A stretch of 64,000 nucleotides of DNA from Geodermatophilus nigrescens (GCF_900129495.1 NZ_FQVX01000003.1:992001-1056000); one strand, 5' to 3'. Positions 18,564 through 28,388 are shown, counted from the first letter of the stretch. Numbers and translations are program-made. The notes: generated by a model from the letters alone, not told the origin.

Positions 18564-20165
18564 GTGAACCGGAGCGCGCCCGTCGTCCTCATCGCCGAGC
18601 AGCTGGCGCCGAGCGTCCTGGAGGTGCTCGGCACCGACGTGGAGATCCGCCACGTCGACGGCGCCGACCGCGCGGCCCTGCTGCCGGCCCTCGCCGACGC
18701 GGCCGCGGTGCTGGTCCGCAGCGCCACGCGCATCGACGCCGAGGCCCTCGCCGCCGCCCCCGGGCTGAAGGTCGTGGCCCGCGCCGGCATCGGCCTGGAC
18801 AACGTCGACGTCGCCGCGGCCACCGAGCGCGGCGTCCTGGTGGTCAACGCCCCGACGTCGAACATCGTCAGCGCCGCCGAGCACGCCGTCGCGCTGCTGC
18901 TGGCCGCCGCCCGGCAGATCCCGGCCGCCGACGCGTCGCTGCGCGAGGGCCGGTGGGCGCGGTCGCGGTTCATGGGCGTCGAGGTCACCGGGAAGGTCGT
19001 CGGCGTCGTGGGGCTGGGCCGCATCGGCCAGCTCGTCGCGCAGCGGCTGGCCGCCTTCGGCACCACGCTGATCGCCTACGACCCCTACATCCAGCCCGGC
19101 CGCGCCGCGCAGCTCGGCGTCCGCATGGTGTCGCTGGAGGAGCTGCTCCGCGAGGCCGACTTCATCACCGTCCACCTGCCGAAGACGCCGGAGACCCTCG
19201 GGCTCATCGGCGCCGCGGAGCTGGCCACCACCAAGCGCGGCGTGATCGTGGTCAACGCCGCCCGCGGCGGGCTGGTCGACGAGGCGGCGCTCGCCGACGC
19301 CCTGCGCTCGGGCCAGGTCGCCGCCGCCGGGCTCGACGTCTTCGCCACCGAGCCCACCACCGACAGCCCGCTGTTCGGCCTGCCCAACACCGTCGTCACC
19401 CCGCACCTGGGGGCCTCCACCACGGAGGCGCAGGACAAGGCCGGCACCGCCGTCGCCCACTCGGTCCGCCTGGCGCTGCAGGGCGAGTTCGTGCCCGACG
19501 CGGTCAACGTGCAGGCCGGCGGCGTCGTCGCCGAGGACGTGCGCCCCGGCCTGCCGCTGGCCGAGCGGCTGGGCACCGTGTTCACCGCCGTCGCCGGCGG
19601 GCTCGCGCAGTCCCTCACCGTCGACGTGCGCGGCAAGCTCGCCGAGTTCGACGACTCGGTGCTGCAGCTGGCCGTGCTCAAGGGCGTCTTCGCCGACGTC
19701 GTCGAGGAGCAGGTCACCTACGTCAACGCGCCGCTGCTGGCCGGGCAGCGCGGCCTGGAGGTGGCGCTGACCAGCGACGTCGAGAGCCCCGACTACCGCA
19801 ACCTCGTCCGGGTGCGCGGCGCGATGGCCGACGGCCGCGAGGTGTGCGTCTCCGGCACCCTGTTCGGCAAGAACCAGGTGCCCAAGCTCGTCGAGGTCGA
19901 CGGCTTCGACATGGACCTCGACCTGTCCGGGCACCTGCTGTTCTTCCTCTACACCGACCGGCCCGGCGTCGTCGGCACCGTCGGCGCGGCGCTGGGGGAG
20001 GCCGGGATCAACATCGCCGGCGCCCAGGTCAGCCGCACCACGCGCGGCGGCGAGGCGCTCATGGCCGTCGTCGTCGACAGCCCGGTCGCCCCCGAGCTGC
20101 TCGCCGACATCGCCGGCCGCATCGGAGCGCGCGAGGCCCGCTCCGCCGACCTCGACCCCCGCTGA
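18564..20165 (+). CDS. serA: D-3-phosphoglycerate dehydrogenase (long form with ASB and ACT domains)
   Basis: First step of serine synthesis: 3-phosphoglycerate to 3-phosphohydroxypyruvate with NAD. 533 residues, the long actinobacterial form. Catalytic region: RAGIGLDNVD near 75, NAD loop VGLGRIGQLVAQRLAAFG near 150, catalytic Arg (VNAARGGLVDE), Glu (FATEPTTDSPLF) and His (TPHLGASTTEAQ). An intervening substrate-binding domain (about 320-450) and a C-terminal ACT domain (LLFFLYTDRPGVVGTVGAAL, about 455-533) suggest serine feedback control. Start at GTG 18564, set by the leaderless -10 box. Confidence 0.97.
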   Translation: MNRSAPVVLIAEQLAPSVLEVLGTDVEIRHVDGADRAALLPALADAAAVLVRSATRIDAEALAAAPGLKVVARAGIGLDNVDVAAATERGVLVVNAPTSNIVSAAEHAVALLLAAARQIPAADASLREGRWARSRFMGVEVTGKVVGVVGLGRIGQLVAQRLAAFGTTLIAYDPYIQPGRAAQLGVRMVSLEELLREADFITVHLPKTPETLGLIGAAELATTKRGVIVVNAARGGLVDEAALADALRSGQVAAAGLDVFATEPTTDSPLFGLPNTVVTPHLGASTTEAQDKAGTAVAHSVRLALQGEFVPDAVNVQAGGVVAEDVRPGLPLAERLGTVFTAVAGGLAQSLTVDVRGKLAEFDDSVLQLAVLKGVFADVVEEQVTYVNAPLLAGQRGLEVALTSDVESPDYRNLVRVRGAMADGREVCVSGTLFGKNQVPKLVEVDGFDMDLDLSGHLLFFLYTDRPGVVGTVGAALGEAGINIAGAQVSRTTRGGEALMAVVVDSPVAPELLADIAGRIGAREARSADLDPR

Positions 20166-20167
20166 CC

Positions 20168-20173
20168 TAGGGT
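20168..20173 (+). promoter_or_regulatory. Leaderless -10 hexamer, leuB
   Basis: TAGGGT 7 nt before the leuB ATG, starting two bases after the serA stop. Confidence 0.55.
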
Positions 20174-20180
20174 CCTCGCC

Positions 20181-21203
<1,023 letters not shown>

Positions 21204-21232
21204 CGGGGCTGAGCGGCGCGTCGCCGCGGGGT

Positions 21233-21238
21233 TAGACT
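21233..21238 (+). promoter_or_regulatory. -10 hexamer for the cimA leader transcript
   Basis: TAGACT 8 nt before the leader-peptide ATG at 21247. A weak -35 (CTGAGC) lies 18 bp upstream. Confidence 0.5.
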
Positions 21239-21246
21239 CCGCGGCG

Positions 21247-21282
21247 ATGCACGTCCCCGGCACCACCCTCATCATCGTCTAG
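21247..21282 (+). CDS. cimA leader peptide (11 residues, Leu-Ile-Ile-Val)
   Basis: The frame reads MHVPGTTLIIV then TAG. Its last four sense codons are Leu, Ile, Ile and Val, directly before the stop and a hairpin-terminator pair, the classic form of a transcription attenuator. Ile codons fit control of citramalate synthase, the first committed step of the threonine-independent isoleucine route. Probably translated from a leaderless mRNA. The ilvB leader peptide has the same length when started at 12534. Translation has not been shown; the call rests on codon content, promoter spacing and the following RNA structures. Confidence 0.72.
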   Translation: MHVPGTTLIIV

Positions 21283-21338
21283 CGCGCGGTCAGCACCCCC
21301 GACCGCGCGCCGACCTCCCGTTCCCGGGGGGTCTTCTT
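21282..21338 (+). terminator. cimA attenuator: hairpin plus terminator
   Basis: Hairpin 1 has perfect 10-bp arms GCGCGCGGTC (21282-21291) and GACCGCGCGC (21301-21310), starting in the stop codon of the leader. The terminator pairs GACCTCCC (21312-21319) with GGGGGGTC (21326-21333) including one G-T wobble, then TTCTT. A stalled ribosome would mask the first arm and free CACCCCC in the loop to pair with the G-run, a plausible antiterminator. Confidence 0.7.
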
Positions 21339-21380
21339 CGTGTGAGGGGCCTGATCGGCGTCGAACCCCCGGGAGAGCCC

Positions 21381-22976
21381 GTGGCCACCGACCTCGACAC
21401 CGACCTGCACGTCTTCGACACGACGCTCCGCGACGGCGCCCAGCGCGAGGGGATCAGCTTCTCCGTCGCGGACAAGCTCGCCGTCGCGCGGCTGCTCGAC
21501 GAGATCGGCGTCGGCTACATCGAGGGCGGTTGGCCGGGGGCGCTGCCCAAGGACACCGAGTTCTTCGCCCGCGCGCGCACCGAGCTCAAGCTGCGGCACG
21601 CGGTGCTCGTGGCGTTCGGCGCCACCCGCAAGGCCGGCGTCCGGGTGGAGGACGACCCGCAGGTGAGGGCCCTGCTCGACGCCGAGACGCCGGTGGTCTG
21701 CCTGGTCGCGAAGTCCGACGTCCGGCACGTCCGCGACGCGCTGCGCACCACGCTCGAGGAGAACCTCGCGATGGTCGCCGACACCGTGGCCCACCTCGTC
21801 GCGCACGGCCGGCGCGTGTTCGTCGACTGCGAGCACTTCTTCGACGGGTACGCCGCCGACCCGGACTACGGCGTCGCGGTGCTGCGGGCGGCGTTCGGCG
21901 CGGGCGCGGAGGTCGGCGTCCTGTGCGACACCAACGGCGGCATGCTGCCGATGGGCGTGGGCCGGGTCGTGGCCGACGTGCGCTCGCGGGTCGAGGGGCG
22001 GCTGGGCATCCACTGCCAGGACGACACCGGCTGCGCGGTCGCCAACTCGCTGGCCGCCGTCGAGGCCGGGGTGACGCACGTCCAGGGCACCGCCAACGGC
22101 TACGGCGAGCGGGCGGGCAACGCCGACACGTTCGCGCTGGTCGCCAACCTGGTGACCAAGATGGGGCTGCCCGTGGTGCCCGCGGAGTGCCTGGCCGAGC
22201 TGCAGCGGGTCAGCCACGCGATCGCCGAGCTCGCGAACATCGCGCCCGACGACCACCAGCCCTTCGTCGGGGCGTCGGCGTTCGCGCACAAGGCCGGCCT
22301 GCACGCCAGCGCCATCAAGGTCAGCCCCGAGCTCTACAACCACCTCGACCCGGCCGTCGTCGGCAACGACATGCGCATCCTGGTCACCGAGATGGCCGGC
22401 CGGGCGTCGGTCGAGCTCAAGGGCCGCGAGCTCGGCGTCGACCTCGACGGGCATGCCGAGGTCGTGGGCCGCGTCGTCGACCGGGTGAAGGTGCTGGAGG
22501 CCGACGGCTGGTCGTTCGAGGCGGCCGACGCCTCCTTCGAGCTGCTGCTGCGCTCGCAGCTCCCGGGTGCGCCGGCGCCGCTGTTCCGGCTGGAGAGCTA
22601 CCGGACGACGGTCGAGCACTGGGGCAACGGCGTGGTCGTCAGCGAGGCGACGGTGAAGGTGCACCTGCCCAACGACGACGGCAGCTCCGAGCGGGTCATC
22701 AGCACCGCCGAGGGCAACGGCCCGGTCAACGCGCTGGACAACGCGCTGCGCCAGGCGCTGGTCGGCCGCCACCCCGGCCTCGCCGACGTCTCGCTGGCCG
22801 ACTACAAGGTGCGCATCCTCGGCTGGAAGGGCGGCACGAGCGCCACCACGCGGGTGCTGGTCGACAGCACCGACGGCGTGGGGGAGTGGACCACCGTCGG
22901 CGTCCACGACAACATCGTCGAGGCCTCCTGGCACGCGCTGGTCGACGCGCTCACCTACGCCGTCCACTGCCGCTAG
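21381..22976 (+). CDS. cimA: Citramalate synthase (alternative name: LeuA-like homocitrate-synthase family transferase)
   Basis: CimA condenses pyruvate with acetyl-CoA to (R)-citramalate, the entry to threonine-independent isoleucine synthesis. 531 residues from the GTG at 21381, chosen because GGGAG lies 5-8 nt before it; an in-frame GTG at 21342 sits against the attenuator T-run with no ribosome site. Family marks: FDTTLRDGAQREGISFSV (metal Asp), IEGGWPGALPKD, HFFDGYAADPDYG, LCDTNGG, GIHCQDDTGCAVANS and QGTANGYGERAGNAD, as in the CimA rather than the LeuA clade. A C-terminal LeuA-type regulatory domain follows. LeuCD, LeuB and IlvBN encoded nearby supply the later steps. Confidence 0.9.
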   Translation: MATDLDTDLHVFDTTLRDGAQREGISFSVADKLAVARLLDEIGVGYIEGGWPGALPKDTEFFARARTELKLRHAVLVAFGATRKAGVRVEDDPQVRALLDAETPVVCLVAKSDVRHVRDALRTTLEENLAMVADTVAHLVAHGRRVFVDCEHFFDGYAADPDYGVAVLRAAFGAGAEVGVLCDTNGGMLPMGVGRVVADVRSRVEGRLGIHCQDDTGCAVANSLAAVEAGVTHVQGTANGYGERAGNADTFALVANLVTKMGLPVVPAECLAELQRVSHAIAELANIAPDDHQPFVGASAFAHKAGLHASAIKVSPELYNHLDPAVVGNDMRILVTEMAGRASVELKGRELGVDLDGHAEVVGRVVDRVKVLEADGWSFEAADASFELLLRSQLPGAPAPLFRLESYRTTVEHWGNGVVVSEATVKVHLPNDDGSSERVISTAEGNGPVNALDNALRQALVGRHPGLADVSLADYKVRILGWKGGTSATTRVLVDSTDGVGEWTTVGVHDNIVEASWHALVDALTYAVHCR

Positions 22977-22989
22977 GCCTCCCCGGCCC

Positions 22990-23048
22990 GACAGCGTGCG
23001 CCGAGGTGCGGTCCCGGAGGCCCTGCCCGCACCTCGGCGCACGGTGTC
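22990..23048. repeat. Palindromic element left of the DUF559 gene
   Basis: 22-bp arms (22990-23011 and 23027-23048) with one mismatch and a 15-nt loop; arm core GACAGCGTGCGCCGAGGTGC. The same core forms the element on the right of the gene. Confidence 0.75.
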
Positions 23049-23113
23049 GCCGTCCGTCCACAGATCGGGCGGTGGATCGTCCGCCCGCGCGTCCGGCCCG
23101 CAGGGTCGCGGGC

Positions 23114-24025
23114 ATGGACGTGGACCTCGTCGTCGGCCCCGCGGGCTGGGCCACCCGCGCGGAGCTGCTCCGGCACGTCAGCGCACGGACCCTCTCCACC
23201 TGGGTCACCCGCGGCCGGCTGGTCCGGCTCGCGCCCGGCGTGCTGGCCACCCCGGTGGCGGCGCAGCGGTGGCGGGTGCGGGTGGCCGCGGCGCTGGCCG
23301 GTCGCGGCGCCGTCGCCAGCCACGGGACGGCGCTGGCGCTGTGGCAGCTCCTCCCGCCGCCGCCCGGCCCGGTGCACGTGACGGTCGCGGACGGCCGCAG
23401 CGCGCGCGGGCCGGCCGGCGTGGTGGTGCACCGGAACGCGGCGGCGGTCGCCGACCGGCGCCGGGCGGGCGGCTTGCCGGTGACGTCGGTCGAGCGGGCC
23501 GTCGTCGACGCCTGGGGCGCCGGCCCGCCGACGCGCACCGACGTCCGCGCCGCCGCGATCACCGCCGTCCGGCAGCGGCTCTGTCGGCCCGCCGACCTGG
23601 CGTACGAGCTGGAGCGGAGCACCCGGCTGCGAGGGCGGGCCGAGCTCGCGGCGCTGGTCGGCCTGCTGGCAGACGGCTGCCGCAGCGAGCTGGAGATCTG
23701 GGGCTGCCTGCGGGTGCTGCGCGCGCCGGGCATGCCGCCGTTCACGCAGCAGCGCCGGCTCGCGGTGCGCGGCGAGACCTTCTTCCTGGACGCCGCCTAC
23801 GACGACGTGCAGCTCGCGGTCGAGATGGACGGTGCCGCCTGGCACGGCTCGAGGGAGCAGCGCGAGTCCGACATCCGCCGCGACTCGCTCGTCGCGACCG
23901 CCGGCTGGCAGACCCTGCGGTACGGCTACCGCCGGCTCACGACAGCGCCCGACGAGTGCCGGCGCGACGTCCTCGCGGTGTACCGGGCCCGGCGGCGGCT
24001 GCTGGGTGGCGACAGCGTGCGCTGA
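23114..24025 (+). CDS. DUF559-family protein with AbiEi-like N-terminal winged helix
   Basis: 303 residues. Residues 1-60 (GWATRAELLRHVSARTLSTW, GRLVRLAPGVLAT) look like the winged-helix start of AbiEi-type antitoxins. The C-terminal third (FFLDAAYDDVQLAVEMDGAAWHGS, then QRESDIRRDSLVATAGWQTLRY) is a DUF559/Vsr-like nuclease fold with plausible acidic catalytic residues. Such fusions occur in many copies in some soil actinobacteria; their role is not established. The gene lies between two copies of one palindrome, and its own stop codon is inside the right copy, so gene and repeat may have moved or amplified together. No toxin-antitoxin partner is adjacent. Confidence 0.75.
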   Translation: MDVDLVVGPAGWATRAELLRHVSARTLSTWVTRGRLVRLAPGVLATPVAAQRWRVRVAAALAGRGAVASHGTALALWQLLPPPPGPVHVTVADGRSARGPAGVVVHRNAAAVADRRRAGGLPVTSVERAVVDAWGAGPPTRTDVRAAAITAVRQRLCRPADLAYELERSTRLRGRAELAALVGLLADGCRSELEIWGCLRVLRAPGMPPFTQQRRLAVRGETFFLDAAYDDVQLAVEMDGAAWHGSREQRESDIRRDSLVATAGWQTLRYGYRRLTTAPDECRRDVLAVYRARRRLLGGDSVR

Positions 24026-24072
24026 GGTGCAGCGACCGGGTCTCGCAGTGCACCTCCGCGCACGCTGTCGCC
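24008..24072. repeat. Palindromic element right of the DUF559 gene
   Basis: 24-bp arms (24008-24031 and 24049-24072) with one mismatch and a 17-nt loop; arm core GACAGCGTGCGCTGAGGTGC. It contains the DUF559 stop codon (24023-24025) and ends 10 bp from the convergent gene, so it may also end transcription on both strands. Confidence 0.75.
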
Positions 24073-24082
24073 CGCCGGCGGA

Positions 24083-24412
24083 TCAGGTGCGGGGCTGGAC
24101 CTCGCCCATCGGGCCGAAGCCGGGCACCGACGGTTCGTCGACGTAGATGATCTGCGGCTGCTCGGCCACGAGGTCCGACATCCAGTCGAAGGCGGCCTTC
24201 GCGTGCGGGGTGGCCACGTGCGAGGCGCCGGCGTCGGAGTCCCGGAAGCCCTCGATGCAGACGAAGGTGTTCGGGTCGAGCACGCTGCGCGACCACTCGA
24301 AGAACAGGCTGCCCTCCTCGGCGTTCACCGCCGCGGCGTACTCGTCGGCCTTGGCCCGGAACTCGTCGATCCTGTCCGGCCGGACGGGGAACTTGATGAC
24401 GATCAGGATCAC
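24083..24412 (-). CDS. Antibiotic biosynthesis monooxygenase (ABM) domain protein
   Basis: A 109-residue ferredoxin-like ABM protein, similar to putative quinol monooxygenases (YgiN type). The fold pattern is MILIVIKFPVRPDRIDEFR, EGSLFFEWSRS, FVCIEGFRDSDAG, HVATPHAKAAFDWM. Such proteins act as small cofactor-free oxygenases or stress proteins; the substrate is unknown. The GTG start at 24412 follows a GAGGAG ribosome site. It lies 22 bp downstream of the VOC gene on the same strand, probably one transcript. Confidence 0.8.
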   Translation of the reverse strand: MILIVIKFPVRPDRIDEFRAKADEYAAAVNAEEGSLFFEWSRSVLDPNTFVCIEGFRDSDAGASHVATPHAKAAFDWMSDLVAEQPQIIYVDEPSVPGFGPMGEVQPRT

Positions 24413-24434
24413 GGGACTCTCCTCGGGTCGGGGG

Positions 24435-24815
24435 TCACAGCGGGTCGAGACGGCGGCTCAGCAGGCAGAACGGGTTGCCCTCCGGGTCGGCGAGCACGTG
24501 CCAGGACTCCTCGCCGGTCTGGCCGACGTCGGCGCGCGTGGCCCCGAGGCCGAGCAGCCGCTGCAGCTCGGCGTCCTGGTCGCGGTCGGTGGCGTTGACG
24601 TCGAGGTGCAGGCGCGGCTTCGCGGGCTCCCAGTGCTCCACCGGGGTGAAGACCAGCGTGGGCGCCGGGCCACCGAAGCCGGCCTCCGGGCCGATCTCCA
24701 CGGCGCCGTCCTCGTCGCGCCCGAGCACCCGGTAGCCGAGCACCTGCGCCCACCAGGCGGCGAGCGCCTCGGGGTCCCGGCTGTCGACGACGATCTCGCT
24801 CAGGCGGCAGGCCAC
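24435..24815 (-). CDS. VOC (glyoxalase/bleomycin-resistance-like) family protein
   Basis: 126 residues with the paired beta-alpha-beta-beta-beta modules of the VOC superfamily: LSEIVVDSRDPEALAAWWAQVLGY, RLHLDVNATDRDQDAELQRL and SWHVLADPEGNPFCLL. Metal-binding candidates His and Glu are present, but the reaction is unknown. The start GTG at 24815 is supported by TACGGT 7 nt upstream on the minus strand; longer readings continue into the divergent FAH gene. Confidence 0.85.
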   Translation of the reverse strand: MACRLSEIVVDSRDPEALAAWWAQVLGYRVLGRDEDGAVEIGPEAGFGGPAPTLVFTPVEHWEPAKPRLHLDVNATDRDQDAELQRLLGLGATRADVGQTGEESWHVLADPEGNPFCLLSRRLDPL

Positions 24816-24822
24816 ACCGGTC

Positions 24823-24828
24823 ACCGTA
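24823..24828 (-). promoter_or_regulatory. Leaderless -10 hexamer, VOC gene
   Basis: TACGGT on the minus strand, 7 nt before the GTG at 24815. It forms a divergent pair with the FAH promoter about 30 bp away. Confidence 0.5.
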
Positions 24829-24857
24829 GGGCGGGCGGCGGGCCCGCGCGGGGTCAG

Positions 24858-24863
24858 TAGCCT
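24858..24863 (+). promoter_or_regulatory. Leaderless -10 hexamer, FAH gene and gltX
   Basis: TAGCCT 7 nt before the GTG at 24871; no Shine-Dalgarno sequence. Confidence 0.55.
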
Positions 24864-24870
24864 CGACCTC

Positions 24871-25683
24871 GTGCGCATCGTCCGCTTCGCCTCGCCCTCG
24901 GGCATGTCCTTCGGAGTCCTCGACGGCGACGGCCAGGTCGCCCAGATCGAGGGCCACCCGTTCGGCACCATCTCCTTCACCGGCCAGCGCTTCGCCCAGG
25001 CCGACGTCCGGCTGCTCTCGCCGATCCTGCCGAGCAAGGTCGTCTGCGTCGGCAAGAACTACGCCGACCACGTCAAGGAGATGAACACCGGCGACGCCCC
25101 CGAGCGCCCGCTGCTGTTCCTCAAGCCCTCGACGTCGGTCATCGGCCCCGGCGACGCCATCCGCATCCCGGCCGGCAGCACCAACGTGCACCACGAGGTC
25201 GAGCTCGCCGTCGTCATCGGCGCCCGCGGCGCCCGCAACCTCACCCCGGAGCAGGTCCCGGGCAGCGTCTTCGGCTACACCATCGGCAACGACGTCACCG
25301 AGCGGGACATGCAGAAGGCCGACGGGCAGTGGACCCGCGCCAAGGGCTTCGACTCGTTCTGCCCCCTCGGTCCGTGGATCGAGACCGACCTGCGCGGCCT
25401 GGGCAAGGACCCGGCCGACCTGGAGATCACCTGCACCGTCGACGGCGAGCGGCGCCAGGCCGGGCGCACCAGCCAGCTGCTGTTCGACGTCCCCACGCTG
25501 GTCTCCTACATCTCGCAGGTCATGACGCTGCTGCCCGGCGACGTCGTGCTCACCGGCACCCCGGCGGGCGTCGGCCCGATCCGGCCCGGCCAGCGCGTCG
25601 AGTGCGCGATCGAGGGCCTGGGCTCGCTGACCAACGGCGTCAGCGGCGCCGACACCGCCTCCACGGCGGGCGGCGCGCGATGA
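24871..25683 (+). CDS. Fumarylacetoacetate hydrolase family protein
   Basis: 270 residues. FAH-fold enzymes cleave or isomerise 2,4-dioxo or acylpyruvate compounds, or decarboxylate oxaloacetate. The core is clear: [42 protein letters not shown] (metal-binding Glu residues), [27 protein letters not shown] and [16 protein letters not shown]. The exact substrate is unknown; no aromatic catabolic cluster is present. In actinobacteria this gene is often found just before gltX, and here its stop overlaps the gltX ATG (ATGA). Confidence 0.9.
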   Translation: MRIVRFASPSGMSFGVLDGDGQVAQIEGHPFGTISFTGQRFAQADVRLLSPILPSKVVCVGKNYADHVKEMNTGDAPERPLLFLKPSTSVIGPGDAIRIPAGSTNVHHEVELAVVIGARGARNLTPEQVPGSVFGYTIGNDVTERDMQKADGQWTRAKGFDSFCPLGPWIETDLRGLGKDPADLEITCTVDGERRQAGRTSQLLFDVPTLVSYISQVMTLLPGDVVLTGTPAGVGPIRPGQRVECAIEGLGSLTNGVSGADTASTAGGAR

Positions 25684-27152
25684 CGGGCGTCCGCACCCGC
25701 TTCTGCCCCTCGCCGACGGGCATGGTGCACGTCGGCCTGCTGCGCACCGCCCTGTTCAACTGGGCGCACGCGCGGCACACCGGCGGCGCGTTCGTCTTCC
25801 GCATCGAGGACACCGACGCCGCCCGCGACTCCGAGGAGTCCTACCGGCACCTGCTCGACAGCCTGCGCTGGCTCGGCCTGGACTGGGACGAGGGCCCCGA
25901 GGTCGGCGGCCCGCACGGCCCCTACCGGCAGTCCGAGCGCTCGGAGGTCTACCGGGAGGTCGCCGGGAAGCTGCTCGAGGCCGGGCACCTCTACGAGTCC
26001 TTCTCCACCAACGAGGAGGTCGAGGCGCGGCGCCTGGCCGCCGGGCAGGACCCCAAGCTCGGCTACGACAACGCCGACCGGTTCCTCACCGACGCGCAGA
26101 AGGCCGCCTTCCGCGCCGAGGGCCGCGAGCCGGTGCTGCGGCTGCGGATGCCCGACGAGGACCTCGCCTGGACCGACCTCGTGCGCGGCGAGGTGCGCTT
26201 CGCCGCCGGCTCGGTGCCCGACTTCGTCGTCGTCCGGGCCAACGGCGCGCCGCTGTACCCCTTCGTCAACCCCGTCGACGACGCCCTGATGGGCATCACC
26301 GACGTGCTCCGCGGCGAGGACCTGCTGCCCTCCACGCCCCGCCAGCTCGCGCTCTACGCCGCGCTGCAGGACGTCGGGGTCGCCGCCGGCACGCCGCGCT
26401 TCGGCCACCTGCCCTACGTCACCGGCGAGGGCAACAAGAAGCTGTCGAAGCGCGACCCCACGTCCAACGTCGACGCCTACCGCGAGCGCGGCTTCCTGCC
26501 CGAGGGCTTCGCCAACTACCTGGCGCTGCTGGGTTGGTCGATCGCCGAGGACCGCGACGTGTTCTCGATGGCCGAGATGGCCGCGGCCTTCGACGTCACG
26601 CGGGTGAGCGCCAACCCCGCGCGCTTCGACGTCAAGAAGGCGGAGGCGATCAACGCCCAGCACGTGCGGGCGCTGCCCGCCGACGACTACGTCGCCGCCG
26701 TGCTGCCGGTCCTCGCCGGCGCCGGGCTGGTCGCCGACCCGCCCACGGCCGAGCAGGAGCGGGTGCTGCGGGCCATCGCGCCGATGGCCCAGGAGCGCAC
26801 GGTCGTGCTGTCCGACGTCGTCGGGCTGCTCGGCTTCCTGTTCACCGAGGACGTCGAGGTCGACCCCGCCGCCGCGGCGAAGAACCTGCGGCCCGAGGAC
26901 GGCGAGGTGCTCGCCGCCGCGGCCGCCGCGCTGCGCGACCTGCCCGGGTGGAGCACGCCGGCGATCGAGCAGGCGCTCAAGGACGCCCTCGTCGAGGGGC
27001 TGGGCCGCAAGCCGCGCCAGGCGTTCGGGCCGGTGCGGGTGGCGCTCAGCGGCCGCACGGTGTCCCCGCCGCTGTACGAGTCGATCGAGCTGCTCGGCCG
27101 GGAGCGGACGGTGCGCCGCCTCGAGGCCGCCCGCGAGCTGACCGCGAGCTGA
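25680..27152 (+). CDS. gltX: Glutamyl-tRNA synthetase
   Basis: Charges tRNA-Glu with glutamate and, with GatCAB in the cell, probably also mischarges tRNA-Gln for later amidation. 490 residues. Class I signatures: HIGH-like HVGL in [35 protein letters not shown], and KMSKS-like KLSKR in [20 protein letters not shown]. The anticodon-binding C-terminal domain is complete. Its ATG overlaps the stop of the FAH gene. The genes for its likely substrates, tRNA-Gln and two tRNA-Glu, lie 1.3-1.6 kb downstream. Confidence 0.97.
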   Translation: MTGVRTRFCPSPTGMVHVGLLRTALFNWAHARHTGGAFVFRIEDTDAARDSEESYRHLLDSLRWLGLDWDEGPEVGGPHGPYRQSERSEVYREVAGKLLEAGHLYESFSTNEEVEARRLAAGQDPKLGYDNADRFLTDAQKAAFRAEGREPVLRLRMPDEDLAWTDLVRGEVRFAAGSVPDFVVVRANGAPLYPFVNPVDDALMGITDVLRGEDLLPSTPRQLALYAALQDVGVAAGTPRFGHLPYVTGEGNKKLSKRDPTSNVDAYRERGFLPEGFANYLALLGWSIAEDRDVFSMAEMAAAFDVTRVSANPARFDVKKAEAINAQHVRALPADDYVAAVLPVLAGAGLVADPPTAEQERVLRAIAPMAQERTVVLSDVVGLLGFLFTEDVEVDPAAAAKNLRPEDGEVLAAAAAALRDLPGWSTPAIEQALKDALVEGLGRKPRQAFGPVRVALSGRTVSPPLYESIELLGRERTVRRLEAARELTAS

Positions 27153-28387
27153 TGACCGCCCCCGAGGGCCCGGCGCCCTGGGCCGCCGACGAGCCGTACA
27201 CCGGCCCGCCGCCCACCGGGCCCTACGCGGCGCCGCCGCGGGTGCCCGGGCTCCTCGGCGCGGACGCCCCGCACTGGGCCGGCGCGCCCGCCGGCCCGGT
27301 GCCGTGGCCGCTCGGCCCGGTGCCCCTGCCCCCGGGCCCGCACGGGCCGGCCGGCCCGGGGCCGCTGCCGGTGCCGCACGGCGCGTACCCGCCCGGCGCG
27401 TTCGGGCCGGGGCCGCTGCCGCCGGGGCTCCGGCTGGCGCCGCCGCCGGGCACCCCGCCGCACGACGAGCCGGTGCCCTTCCTGCGGGCCATGCGCTCGC
27501 GGGACTGGGCGTGGTGGAGGCCGCTGCTCGGCCTGCTGCTGTTCGTCGTCGCCTACTCGGTGGCCGCGTTCGTCGTCGTGCTGCTGGTGCTGCTCACCGG
27601 TATCGAGCCCGACCTCGCGCTGCTCGACCTGGTCGACCCCGGCGTGCTGCTCGTGACCAACCTCTCGCTGATCGTCGCGATCCCGATCGTCTGGCTGCTG
27701 TGGGCCGTCGCGCACGGGATGCGCCCGGGCTGGTCGTCGTCGGTGCTGGCGCGGCTGCGCTGGCGGCTGTTCGCCCCGTACACGCTGCAGGCGCTGGCCA
27801 CCCTCGGCGTCGGGATCGCCCTGTCGGTCGTGCTCGGCTTCGCGTTCGGCGACGCCGCGGCCACCGGGCCGGTCGACGACCTGCTCTGGCTGCTGCTCGT
27901 CGTGGTGCTCACCACGCCGCTGCAGTCGGCGGCCGAGGAGTACGTGTTCCGCGGCTACCTGAGCCAGGCGGTCGCCGGGTGGGTCCGCGACCCGCGGGCG
28001 GGGGCGCTGACGGCGGCGGTGCTCACCGCGGCGCTGTTCTCGCTGGCGCACGCGCCCGGCGACGTCGCCACCTTCCTCGACCGGTTCGCCTTCGGCCTGG
28101 CCGCCTCGGCGGTCGTCTGGCTGACCGGCGGGCTGGAGGCGGCGATCGTGCTGCACGCGGTCAACAACGTGCTGGTCTTCCTGCTGGCCGGCTCGCTCGG
28201 CGACGGCGTGGCCACCCAGGAGCTCCCCGCCGGCATCGGGCTGCTGTCGCTGGCGGTCTCGCTGGTGGCCATGGGCGCCTACGTGGCGCTGGTGGCGACC
28301 TCCCGCCGGCGGCTCCGCCCGGAGGTGCTCACCCCCGCCCTCGACCTGCGCGTCCCCGCCCGCGACCCGCGGGCCGGGGGGTGGTGA
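27152..28387 (+). CDS. CPBP-family intramembrane metalloprotease with Pro-rich N-terminus
   Basis: 411 residues. Residues 1-110 are a Pro/Gly-rich, probably disordered cytoplasmic tail; about eight membrane helices follow. The CPBP (Rce1/Abi) motifs are present: EEYVFRG (glutamate pair), FSLAH and HAVNN (zinc-binding histidines and Asn). Members cleave membrane-bound substrates or act in prenyl-protein processing and bacteriocin immunity; the substrate here is unknown. The ATG shares one base with the gltX stop (TGATG), implying coupling to gltX. Confidence 0.88.
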   Translation: MTAPEGPAPWAADEPYTGPPPTGPYAAPPRVPGLLGADAPHWAGAPAGPVPWPLGPVPLPPGPHGPAGPGPLPVPHGAYPPGAFGPGPLPPGLRLAPPPGTPPHDEPVPFLRAMRSRDWAWWRPLLGLLLFVVAYSVAAFVVVLLVLLTGIEPDLALLDLVDPGVLLVTNLSLIVAIPIVWLLWAVAHGMRPGWSSSVLARLRWRLFAPYTLQALATLGVGIALSVVLGFAFGDAAATGPVDDLLWLLLVVVLTTPLQSAAEEYVFRGYLSQAVAGWVRDPRAGALTAAVLTAALFSLAHAPGDVATFLDRFAFGLAASAVVWLTGGLEAAIVLHAVNNVLVFLLAGSLGDGVATQELPAGIGLLSLAVSLVAMGAYVALVATSRRRLRPEVLTPALDLRVPARDPRAGGW

Positions 28388-28388
28388 C

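Noticed and set aside
21342-21380. GTG at 21342 as the start of cimA
   Set aside because: It touches the attenuator T-run and lacks a ribosome site; the GTG at 21381 has GGGAG at good distance and matches family length.
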